Shown here piece after piece: positions 10,831 through 19,858 of a DNA stretch of 64,000 bases (its first letter is position 1; each line of letters begins with the position of its first letter). The notes below the pieces were generated by a model, which did no database searches, was not told the origin of the DNA, and saw only the letters and a program-made list of their open reading frames with translations. The position numbers and the translations under genes were made by a program. Origin of the DNA: Desulfothermus okinawensis JCM 13304 (GTDB lineage: Bacteria > Desulfobacterota > Desulfovibrionia > Desulfovibrionales > Desulfothermaceae); contig BBBM01000004.1 in NCBI GenBank assembly GCA_001311565.1, positions 1 through 64,000 of the forward strand, given 5' to 3'.

Positions 10831-12129
10831 CTGACACCAGTTTATTAAATAAAAGTAGACCTCCAGTATTTTGCCCAGGATGTTCTCATGAACGTGTGGT
10901 ACAGGCCTTAGACAAGGCATTGATACGATTAGGTGTTAAAGGAAACCAGGTGGTAATTGTTTCTGATATTGGTTGTTCAGGGCTTTTTGATACCTTTTTT
11001 TAATACCCATGCGGTACATGGACTTCATGGCAGGGCACTAACCTATGCTACAGGTATAAAGTTAGCTAGACCTGAGCTTAAGGTTATAGTTACAATGGGA
11101 GATGGAGGTCTTGGAATTGGAGGTGCGCATGTATTGGCAACATGTAGGAGAAATATTGACCTTACTTTGTTGGTTTTAAATAATTTTAACTATGGTATGA
11201 CAGGTGGACAGTATTCTGTTACTACCCCCCAAGATGCTAAAGTATCCTCAGGATTTTTAAATCAATTGGAAAAACCAATTGACATATGTCAGGTAACTGC
11301 CTCTGCTGGAGCTGGTTGGGTGGATAGAACTTCCGTATATGAAAAGAATCTTGTTGAAAAGATTGAGGAGGCAATAAGATTTGAAGGTTTTTCTGTTTTA
11401 GATATTTGGGGTATATGTACAGGAAGATATATAAAGCGAAATGAAATCTCTCCTAAGATAATTAAGAAAAAAGATTGAAAAACTTCCTGAGTGGACGCAC
11501 TTTTTAAAACAAAATAAAAGACCTGAATACACCAAACATTATACAGAGGTGGCAAATAATACATCCAGTCCACCAGAACCTATAGAATTTGAGACATTGT
11601 ATTCGCCACCTCAAAATAAAAGACATGAAATAGTTATCATGGGAGCAGCTGGTCAAAGAATTGTTACTGCTGGAGAACTTCTTTGTATGGCAGGTGTCAC
11701 AGCTGGTCTTTATACAACTCAGAAGAATGATTATCCTATCACAGTGATGCGTGGTCATTCTGTCACAGAAGTCATTTTAAGTCCAGAGAAAGTTGATTTT
11801 ACAGGGATTGAAAATCCCACAGTATTAATTGCCCTGGCTGAAGAAGGTGTAAATAGAAAAAAAATCTCTTTTTAAAACCCTATCACCGGATACCACCATT
11901 ATTATAAAAAAAGGGCCTAAACATTCCGCCCAATAATGGATCTACAATTGAACTTGACTTTGATGCAAGAAAAATTCGTTCTCAAGATCTTGCTCTTGCC
12001 TCTATTGCATGGCTTGCCAAAAATAAAATTGCAATAAATGAAGATATGCTAACGTCTGCTCTTAAATACCGTTTTAAGGGAGAAGTATTAACCAAGGCCC
12101 TTCAAATAACAAAAACCTGGAAGGAATAA
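10827..12129 (+). CDS. 2-oxoacid:ferredoxin oxidoreductase, fused beta-gamma subunit
   Basis: The first part is a KorB-type beta subunit: CPGCSHERVVQAL near residue 15, SDIGCSG near 48, the TPP motif GDGGLGIGGAH near 92 and CTGRY near 200, giving four cysteines placed as for a 4Fe-4S cluster. After a linker of about 50 residues (SSPPEPIEFE) the frame continues into a gamma (KorC) domain beginning HEIVIMGAAGQRIVTAGELL and containing RGHSVTEVILS. I find no stop or ribosome site between the domains, so this appears to be a natural fusion of about 430 residues. Single extra bases occur near 10999 (T7), 11467 (A6), 11863 (A8) and 11907 (A7). No separate ferredoxin-type delta subunit is adjacent. 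Confidence 0.82.
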
Positions 12130-12132
12130 TTT

Positions 12133-13098
12133 ATGAAGGTAAGATTTCTTTGTTCAGAGGATGTTAAAAAGGCGCTTCCTATGGAAAAGGCAATTGATGT
12201 CATGGCTGAAGCCTTTTCTCAGTTTTCTTCAGGGAGAGCTCAAGTGCCATTAAGGAATCGAGTTAAAACTAAAAAAAGGAGAAACATTATTTATGCCAGC
12301 CTATCTTATGGATACTGGGGCTGTAGCAATTAAGGTGGTATCTGTGTACCCAGAAAATATAGAGCATGGCTTGCCAACAGTTCCAGGCATTGTCCTAGCT
12401 ATTGATTCAGATACAGGAATACCCCGGGCGATTATAGAAGGTTATACCCTAACAGCTATTAGAACCGGTGCTGCAGGCGGACTTGCAGCCAAACTTCTCT
12501 CCTTACCAAATTCAGAGAATTTGGTTGTTTTTGGTGCAGGAACTCAAGGGTGGGCACAGATTTGTGGAGTACTTGCTGTTAGGAATATAAAACGCATATG
12601 GATCTTTGATCCGAATGAAAAAAAATAAAGAAAATCTTGCCCTCAAATTAAAATCACTCCCATCTCCCCCCGACGTAATTATATTTGACGACCCCAATAA
12701 AGCTGTAAGTAGAGCACATATAATCGTTACAGCTACAACATCTACTACTCCTGTATTTGATGGAAGTTATGTTAGGCCCGGAACCCATGTAACTGCTGTT
12801 GGATCTTATACCCCTAATATGCAGGAGATAGATGGCAAACTTATGCAACAGGCTAAAGTAGTGGTTGATTCCCGTGAGGCTTGTTTGGCAGAAACAGGAG
12901 ATATTATCAAACCAAAAGTATCAATATATGCTGAAATTGGAGAAATTGTAAGTAAAAAAAAGTCTTGGAAGGACATCTGATGAAGAAATTACCATTTTTA
13001 AGACTGTTGGTATAGCTGTGCAGGATGCGGCTGCTGCGAAAGCAATAGTTGAATATGCAGAACAGAAAAATTTAGGGGAGCTAATGGAGTTAACATGA
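12133..13098 (+). CDS. ornithine cyclodeaminase / mu-crystallin family protein
   Basis: NAD(P)-binding protein of the OCD/mu-crystallin family, about 320 residues. It starts MKVRFLCSEDVKKALPMEKA; the central part has TALRTGAAGGLAAK-like TAIRTGAAGGLAAKLLS and the dinucleotide-binding loop VVFGAGTQGWAQ. Known members include lysine and ornithine cyclodeaminases and ketimine (piperideine-2-carboxylate) reductases. In this operon it could make L-pipecolate either directly from L-lysine or by reducing piperideine-2-carboxylate; sequence alone does not decide. It starts three bases after the beta-gamma gene. Frame breaks near 12272 (A7), 12622 and 12955 (A7). Confidence 0.82.
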
Positions 13099-13259
13099 TA
13101 ACTTGCGCCACTAATATCTGGTTATAATTATTGAAAGACATCTAAAAAAATATTCCTTTCATTATATTCTCATGCCTAACAATAAATAGAAATCATGGAA
13201 ACTAATTTAATTTTTATTTTTGATATTTAAACTCAGAACATATGTTAGGAGGAATAACT

Positions 13260-14510
13260 ATGGAAAATAGTTTAAATCCATTTCACATAGCACAAAAGCA
13301 ATTAGATGAAGCAGCGGAGTATTTGGGGTTAGATGAATCAACCATGAACTTTTGAGATGGCCAATGATGGAGCTTCATTTTCGTATTCCAGTGAGGATGG
13401 ATGATGGTAGTATCAAGGTATTTGAGGCATTTAGGGTGCAGTATAACACGGCTAGGGGACCTGCAAAAGGCGGAATAAGATGGCATCCTGATGAGACCAT
13501 AGATACTGTTAGAGCACTTGCTGCATGGATGACATGGAAGACAGCAGTCTTAGATCTGCCCCTAGGAGGTGGAAAAGGTGGTGTTGTTTGTAATCCAAAG
13601 GAGCTTTCAGAGCCAGAAAAGGAGCGTCTGGCTAGAGGTTACATGAGAGCTGCTGGGAAACACCTAGGAGTATTTCAGGATGTCCCAGCACCTGATGTAT
13701 ACACTAATCCACAAATTATGGCGTGGATGATGGATGAATATGAAACCTTGGTTGGGGAAAAACATCCTGGAGTTATTACTGGAAAGCCCTTGCCTTTGGG
13801 AGGCTCTCCTGGAAGAAAAAGTGCCACTGCACGTGGTGGTATCTATGTGGTAAGGGAGGCAGCAAAAGCAATAGGGCTTAATTTAGAAGGTAACTCAATG
13901 GCAGTGCAGGGATTTGGAAATGCTGGGCAGAATGCAGCTATTTTAGGTGAAACTTTACTTAAAATGAAGTTAGTTGCTGTGTCAGATTCAAAAGGGGGAA
14001 TTTATAATCCAAAGGGTATTAATGTGAAAGCATTAATTGAGTACAAGAGAGAGACTGGTTCAGTTGTAGGTTTTAAAGATGCAGATTCCATAACCAATGA
14101 GGAATTACTTGAATTAGATGTTACAGTATTATTTCCTGCAGCACTTGAAAATGTAATAACTGAGGAAAATGCAGATAAAATAAAATGTAAAATAAGTTGT
14201 GAGCTTGCAAATGGTCCAACAACTCCTGAAGCTGATAATATTTTATTTGATAGAGGTATATTGGTTCTTCCTGACTTTTTGGCAAATGCAGGCGGTGTTA
14301 CTGTATCCTATTTTGAACAGGTGCAGAATGCATATAATTATTATTGGAGTCTTAAGGAGATCCAAAGAAGATTATGTGAAAAAAATGACCAAGGCATTTA
14401 GAGCAGTTTATGAGATGCATATAAAAGAGAATATCCACATGAGAAAGGCTGCTTATCTTTTAGCTGTATCAAGGGTAGCTGAAGCATGTAGACTTAGGGG
14501 TTGGGTATAG
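13260..14510 (+). CDS. gdhA: glutamate dehydrogenase (Glu/Leu/Phe/Val family)
   Basis: NAD(P)-dependent glutamate dehydrogenase of about 417 residues. Visible motifs are [18 protein letters not shown], the catalytic-lysine segment [22 protein letters not shown] (dinucleotide fold) and [16 protein letters not shown]. The start follows AGGAGG. The frame breaks near 13351, where FLRWP needs one more T (T5 read as T4, an exception to the usual insertion), and near 14382 (A7, one A too many). Together with the aminotransferase downstream it would recycle glutamate to 2-oxoglutarate and release ammonia during amino acid catabolism. Confidence 0.92.
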
Positions 14511-16815
14511 ATGAAATTAGATCTGCACCATAATATACTTATTCAATTAATCAAAGAGTATGAACTAATTAACCGTATATTTAAATATCCTGAAATAAAA
14601 AATACCGTATTTTCAGTTTTTAAAGATGCTTTAAAAGAGAATTTCAATATAGATGAAGCTGTTATTGAGAGTAAAATATATCAAGTAAAAAGCCTATTAA
14701 GACAACGAATAGAGGAGGAAGAATTAAAAAAAGATACTCGTTGTTATATTTTTTTTCCATTTATTTTGAGAATAGTAGATGGGATGATTATATTAATCTC
14801 GCAAGAAAAAAAGGTATTGTTTAAAAAAATTAGCAAAAACAGTTAACAAAGAAGGGGCAACCTATGGACAGATACTAAGAGCACTTAAGAAGTTTTGCGA
14901 AATTCCAGAGGGGGACTTGTATCTTTCTCCAAGTGAGGTAGAAGGGATGAGGGTTGCCCTGATTAATTATTTTATCTCAAATCAACTGTCTTTTATCAGC
15001 ATTGCCAAAAATCATATCACAGTCAGAGATGTAAATGATATTTTGGAAAATACATACAGGAGTAAGAGAAGGCCTGGTAGAATTGGTGGTAAGGCAGCAG
15101 GTATGTATCTCGCTTATAGGATACTTGTGCCAAGGTTTGGGGATAGAGATAAGGATCTGGAAAAATATATAAAAATCCCAGAATCCTATTATTTCAATTC
15201 AGGAATTTTTTTCAGAATTCATAGATTATAACGACCTATATGAGTTTCATACACAAAAATATAAAACATTAGAGGAGATTCAAAAAGGATATGAGCAGAT
15301 AAGCGAGCTTTTTAAAAGGGCAAAATTTCCAGATAACATAGTTGATCAATTTAAGGAATTTTTAAAAAAAGGTGGGAGAACACCCCTTGATTCTTCGTTC
15401 ATCTAGTCTATTAGAAGACAACTTTGGATATGCCTTTTCAGGAAAATATGATTCTGTATTTCTTGCAAATCAAGGAGATATAGAGACAAGATTAGAAGAA
15501 TTTATTTTAGGTCTGAAACAGGTACATATGAGTGCCTATTCTCCTGCAGCGTTAATATATAGAAGAGATCGTAACTTACTTGATTTTGATGAACGAATGA
15601 GTGTTCTTGTTCAAAAAGTGGTTGGCAGAAGAGTTGGGAACTATTTTTTTCCCCTTTGCTGCTGGTGTAGGATTTTCTTATAGTTCTTATTCATGGTCAC
15701 CTAAAATTGATAAAAATCTGGGAATGGTTAGGTTGGTGTTAGGACTTGGAACCCGAGCAGTGGATAGGGTTGGTGGAGACTATCCCAGAATGATTTACCT
15801 CTCTCATCCTTCTCTACGTCCAGAAGTGAGTGCAGACCAAATAGTAAAATATTCTCAAAAATTCATAGATGTGTTAGATATTAAAGAAAGGTGTGTGAAG
15901 AGCGTTTCTATAAAGGAATTTATAAAACAAGCAAAACATCCAGAAATGTATCATGCCATTTCAATAATAGACAACGAGCACATCTCATCCCCACTTTTTA
16001 AAAAAAGTTCCTTTAGATAAAGTATCTGTGTGTATAACTTTTGATAATCTCATAAAAAAAAACAAAATTCATTGCCCTAATGAAGAAGGTCTTAAAAAAA
16101 TTAGAAGAGGCTTATAATACACCTGTTGACGTAGAATTTGCCTGGGACAATGGGATATTATATATTTTACAGTGTAGACCTCTTTTTGTGACTCAAGAAG
16201 AACATGATGTAGAAATTCCTCATGATATTCCAGACAAAGATATCATTTTTACAACCCACATGGCATTAAATAATTGTAAGATAGAAGGAATAAAATATGT
16301 CATTTATGTTGATCCCAAAAAAATATGCCACTATACCATCTCCTCAAAAAAAAGATAAAAGTTGGACACATTGTGGGCAAACTCAACAGGTGTCTTGAGA
16401 AGGGTTCCTTTGCTCTTTTTGGACCTGGTAGATGGGGATCAAATGATTTAAATTTAGGAGTAAAAGTGACTTATGAGGATATAAATAGAGCAAAAGTGTT
16501 AGCTGAAGTTGCCTTTGAACAAAATGGATCAACTCCTGAAGTATCCTATGGAACACATTTTTTTTAATGATCTTGTGGAATCACAGATACTTCCTTTAGC
16601 TATCTTTCCAAATCATCACAAAACTATTTTTAAAGAGGATTTTTTTTAAAACAGGCAAGAATCTCCTTACACAGATAATATCTGAAGCAGAAGAATTCAA
16701 AGAAATTATATATGTAATTTTAGTGCCAAATGAACACCAGGGAAGATACCTAAATATTTATCAAAATTCTAAGCAACAGTTTGGCGTTGGTTTTCTATGT
16801 CCACCAAGAACTTAA
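14511..16815 (+). CDS. orphan PEP/pyruvate-binding (PPDK_N) ATP-grasp protein
   Basis: Large protein of about 765 residues with only the nucleotide-binding half of PEP synthase/PPDK. Recognisable blocks: PGRIGGKAAGMYLAYRI, LILRSSSLLEDNFGYAFSGK, and near the middle VEFAWDNGILYILQCRP, which match the PPDK_N ATP-grasp fold. I see neither the phosphohistidine swivel domain (TSCGGMTSH type) nor the PEP-binding barrel. It follows the gdh stop without a gap. A C-terminal region with FGPGRWGSNDLNLGVKVTYE is not assigned. The gene has roughly nine single-base insertions in A/T runs (for example near 14822, 15207, 15366, 15647, 16002, 16320, 16560 and 16640). Similar proteins in Desulfobacterota are called phosphoenolpyruvate synthase, but the actual reaction is unknown. 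Confidence 0.7.
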
Positions 16816-16871
16816 ATAAGAGATAACGAACAAATATAACTACTATATATTAATTGCAGGAGGTAAATATA

Positions 16872-18098
16872 ATGACATTAATTAATGAAAACTTTCTTAA
16901 GTTACAACAGAGTTACTTATTTTTTGAGACTGCAAAGAGAGTAAATGAATTTCAGAAAGAAAATCCTGAAATTGATATAATAAAAATGGGTATTGGAGAT
17001 GTCACTCTACCTCTTCCTCAATCATGTATTGAAGCAATGGAAAAAGCACTAAATGAAATGGGTAATGCTGATACATTTAGGGGATATGGACCTGCCCAAG
17101 GATATGAATTTTTAAGAGAAAAAAATAGCATTTTTTTGACTTTCAGAACAGGGGTATAGATATATCAAGAGATGAAATTTTTGTAAGTGACGGATCCAAA
17201 TGCGATACTGGTAATTTCCAGGAACTTTTTTTCTTCAGACGCCATAGTAGGTATCCCAGACCCTGTGTATCCTGTATACATAGACACAAATGTAATGGCT
17301 GGCAGAGCAGGAGAACTCAAAGATGGAAGATATACAGATATTAAGTACTTGGAATGCACCATTGAAAACAATTTTATTCCAGATATTCCTGAAAATAAGA
17401 TTGACATTATATACTTGTGTTTTCCAAATAACCCAACTGGAGCAACTATTAATAAAGATGAGCTAAAAAAAGTGGGTGGAATACGCTTTCCAAAATAAAT
17501 CAATTATTTTATTTGACGCAGCATATGAGGCCTTTGTCCAAGATTCAGATATTCCTCGCTCTATTTATGAGATCTCTGGAGCCAAAAAGGTTGCAATAGA
17601 ATTTAGGAGTTTTTCAAAAACTGCTGGTTTTACAGGAGTGAGGTGTGCATATACTGTAGTTCCTAAAGATTGTGTTGGGTATACAAGATGGTAAAGAGGT
17701 AAGTTTATACAACTTATGGTTAAGGAGACAATCAACAAAATTCAATGGAGTTTCTTATATTGTTCAAAGAGGAGCAGAGGCCATATATTCAGAAAAAGGT
17801 CGAAATGAGGTAAAAGAACGCATTACTTATTATTTAGAAAATGCAAAATTAATTAGAAAGTCATTGGAAGATATTGGATATTTTTGTGTGGGTGGAGAAA
17901 ATTCTCCATATGTATGGGTGAAGGTAAATATGAATTCGTGGAAATTTTTTTGACTTGTTATTGAAAAAGTGCGGGGTGGTATGTACTCCTGGCAGTGGAT
18001 TTGGAATGTGCGGTGAAGGGTATATTAGGTTAAGTGCCTTTAACTTTAGAGAAAATGTGGAAAAGGCCATAGAGCGAATCAAAAAAAATTTAATTTGA
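16872..18098 (+). CDS. dapL: LL-diaminopimelate aminotransferase-type enzyme
   Basis: PLP-dependent class I aminotransferase closely matching the DapL family: [79 protein letters not shown] and the lysine-bearing [19 protein letters not shown]. About 409 residues; starts after AGGAGG. Frame breaks occur near 17122, 17215-17230, 17467, 17690 and 17945. DapL normally makes LL-diaminopimelate for lysine and cell-wall synthesis. Here it ends a catabolic operon, where transamination of 2-aminoadipate to 2-oxoadipate is the missing step, so recruitment of a DapL paralogue is possible. A biosynthetic role remains the conservative reading. Confidence 0.85.
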
Positions 18099-18405
18099 TT
18101 GATCCAATTACATATGTATAACTACTATTTTAGAATTCTAGTTAGATTTAAAGAATCTCAAATGGTAACCCGAGGTTATTAAATTGATAACCTCGGGTTA
18201 AGATAAATATAAATTAGTAATTGTAACTTAGAAATACTTTTATATTTTTTCCAACAAGGTATTCTCTTTGCCTTAAGTTGTTTTCTCATTAAAGGTAGTT
18301 TTGAATTAAATTTATAACACTAACTAACCAAAAGCTTTAATAACTTGTGTTAATTTAATTTTTTTTCATTACCATTTTTTTCTCCGATAATAGAGAAGTT
18401 GATCA
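18099..18405. other. intergenic region between convergent dapL and gcdH
   Basis: AT-rich gap of 307 bp with no open reading frame I would defend. Its notable content is a long perfect hairpin at 18166-18200, listed separately. T-rich stretches near 18249-18255 and 18357-18365 could contribute to termination on either strand. Confidence 0.6.
18166..18200. terminator. perfect 14-bp hairpin, probable bidirectional terminator
   Basis: TAACCCGAGGTTAT (18166-18179) pairs exactly with ATAACCTCGGGTTA (18187-18200) across a seven-base loop. It lies between two convergent genes. A long T tract does not follow immediately, so it may act as a processing or stabilising structure rather than a classical intrinsic terminator. 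Confidence 0.65.
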
Positions 18406-19597
18406 CTAACTCTTTCTAGTAAAAGCTTGAATCCCTGTTATATATCGTCCTAAAATCAATGTGTGAATGTCATTGGTCCCCTCATATGTATACACGCTTT
18501 CGATGTTAGCCATATGTCTAATTGGAGAGTAGTCTAGGGAGATACCATTGGCACCTAAAAGTTCTCTAGCTATTCTAGCACACATCCTAGCCACCCAAAC
18601 ATTATTCTTTTTTTGCAAAAGAAATCATCTCAGGTGTTCCTTTTCCTTGGTCTAAAAGTCTTCCAACCCTATATGATACTAATTGTCCTTTAGAAATTTC
18701 CATGAACATCTTTACCAGTTTTTCTTGTACTAATTGGTATGAAGCTAGAGGCTCTCCAAACTGTTTCCTCTCTTTGGTGTAAGTTAAAGCAGTCTCGAAA
18801 CAATCCATAGCGGCACCTAAAGCACCCCATGAAATTCCATATCTCGCCTGGTTTAAACACATAAGTGGAGATTTAAGTCCTCCTGAATTAGGTAAAAGAT
18901 TCTTTTCAGGGATCCTGCAATTTACAAATCCAAGCTCACCTACACCTCCAGCCCTCATGGACCCTTTTTGTGTAATAGCTGATTGTGTAAAGCCCTTAGT
19001 TTCTCTCTCAACGACAAATCCTTTAATCCTTCCATCATCTACATCCTTTGCAAACACAACTGCAATGTCCGCTATATCTGCTTCTGTTATCCAAGTTTTG
19101 GTTCCATTTAATATCCACTCATTGCCATCTTTTTTTAGCAGTTGTCTCCATGGAACCAGGATCAGAACCATGATTTGGTTCAGTCAATCCAAAACATCCA
19201 ATAATTTCTCCACTTGCAAGTTTAGGCAAATATTTTTTTCTTTTGTTCCTCATCCCCAAATTTCCATATGGGATACATAACAAGGCCAGAGGTAACTGCA
19301 ACAAAACTCCTCAGAGCGCTATCCACCCTTTCCACTTCCTGACAAACCAGGCCAAATTCCACATAATTTCCTCCAGGACATCCATATTCCTCTGGCAAAA
19401 AAAGTACCTAACATTCCAATGTCTCCCATTTTAGGAGCAATGTCCTTAAAAGGTAGAGATTCTTCCTTATGAAAGGCTTCCTTTACTAACGGTTCTATTT
19501 CCTTGTTCAAAAACTCTCTCACTGACTTTTTAATTAACTTTTCTTCTTTAGAAAGTTTATCGTCCAATCTGAAAAAGTCTATTCCTTTAAAAGCCAT
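18406..19597 (-). CDS. gcdH: glutaryl-CoA dehydrogenase
   Basis: Acyl-CoA dehydrogenase whose sequence follows glutaryl-CoA dehydrogenase: [19 protein letters not shown] at the start, [18 protein letters not shown] in the FAD/substrate region, [11 protein letters not shown], and at the end [18 protein letters not shown] with the catalytic Glu. The residue before that Glu is Tyr, as in decarboxylating enzymes, so the product is probably crotonyl-CoA plus CO2. Start at 19597 is chosen because GGAGG lies seven bases upstream; a longer frame to 19729 lacks this. Frame breaks occur near 18609, 19132, 19230 and 19395 (A/T runs). About 396 residues. Electrons would go to ETF. It is preceded by a sigma54 promoter and the PAS-AAA-Fis gene. 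Confidence 0.9.
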
Positions 19598-19654
19598 AAA
19601 TAGTCCTCCATACCTTTTATTCATATTGAATTGTATAACGTTTCTAATTTTTTT

Positions 19655-19670
19655 AGCAAAATTTGTACCA
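19655..19670 (-). promoter_or_regulatory. sigma54 promoter of gcdH
   Basis: On the minus strand the bases read TGGTAC-AAATT-TTGCT, with GG and GC exactly ten bases apart as sigma54 requires. It lies about 58 bp upstream of the gcdH start. The -12 part, TTGCTAAA, is the same as at the liv promoter. Confidence 0.72.
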
Positions 19671-19755
19671 TTATTATCAATGACATAACCATCTATTTTT
19701 TTATTAATTTTCAAAGATAAAATCTCCATAAAAACAGAAAAAAAATATGGAGGGA

Positions 19756-19771
19756 TTGCAAATTTGAAAAT
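19756..19771 (+). promoter_or_regulatory. candidate enhancer site, copy 2
   Basis: TTGCAAATTTGAAAAT, one mismatch from the copy at 1886-1901, lies about 86 bp upstream of the gcdH sigma54 promoter, in opposite orientation relative to that promoter. It is a plausible binding site for the adjacent activator. Confidence 0.48.
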
Positions 19772-19842
19772 ACAGTAGAGAAAATTTAAGTATATTTAGC
19801 CAGAATATACGTTATTAAATTTTGCTTTTTTTGCAATAACTC

Positions 19843-19858
19843 ATTTTCATTTTTGCAA
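19843..19858 (-). promoter_or_regulatory. candidate enhancer site, copy 3
   Basis: On the minus strand TTGCAAAAATGAAAAT, one mismatch from copy 1, lies about 173 bp upstream of the gcdH sigma54 promoter and in the same orientation. It overlaps the last codons and stop of the activator gene, so coding constraint also affects it. Confidence 0.42.
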
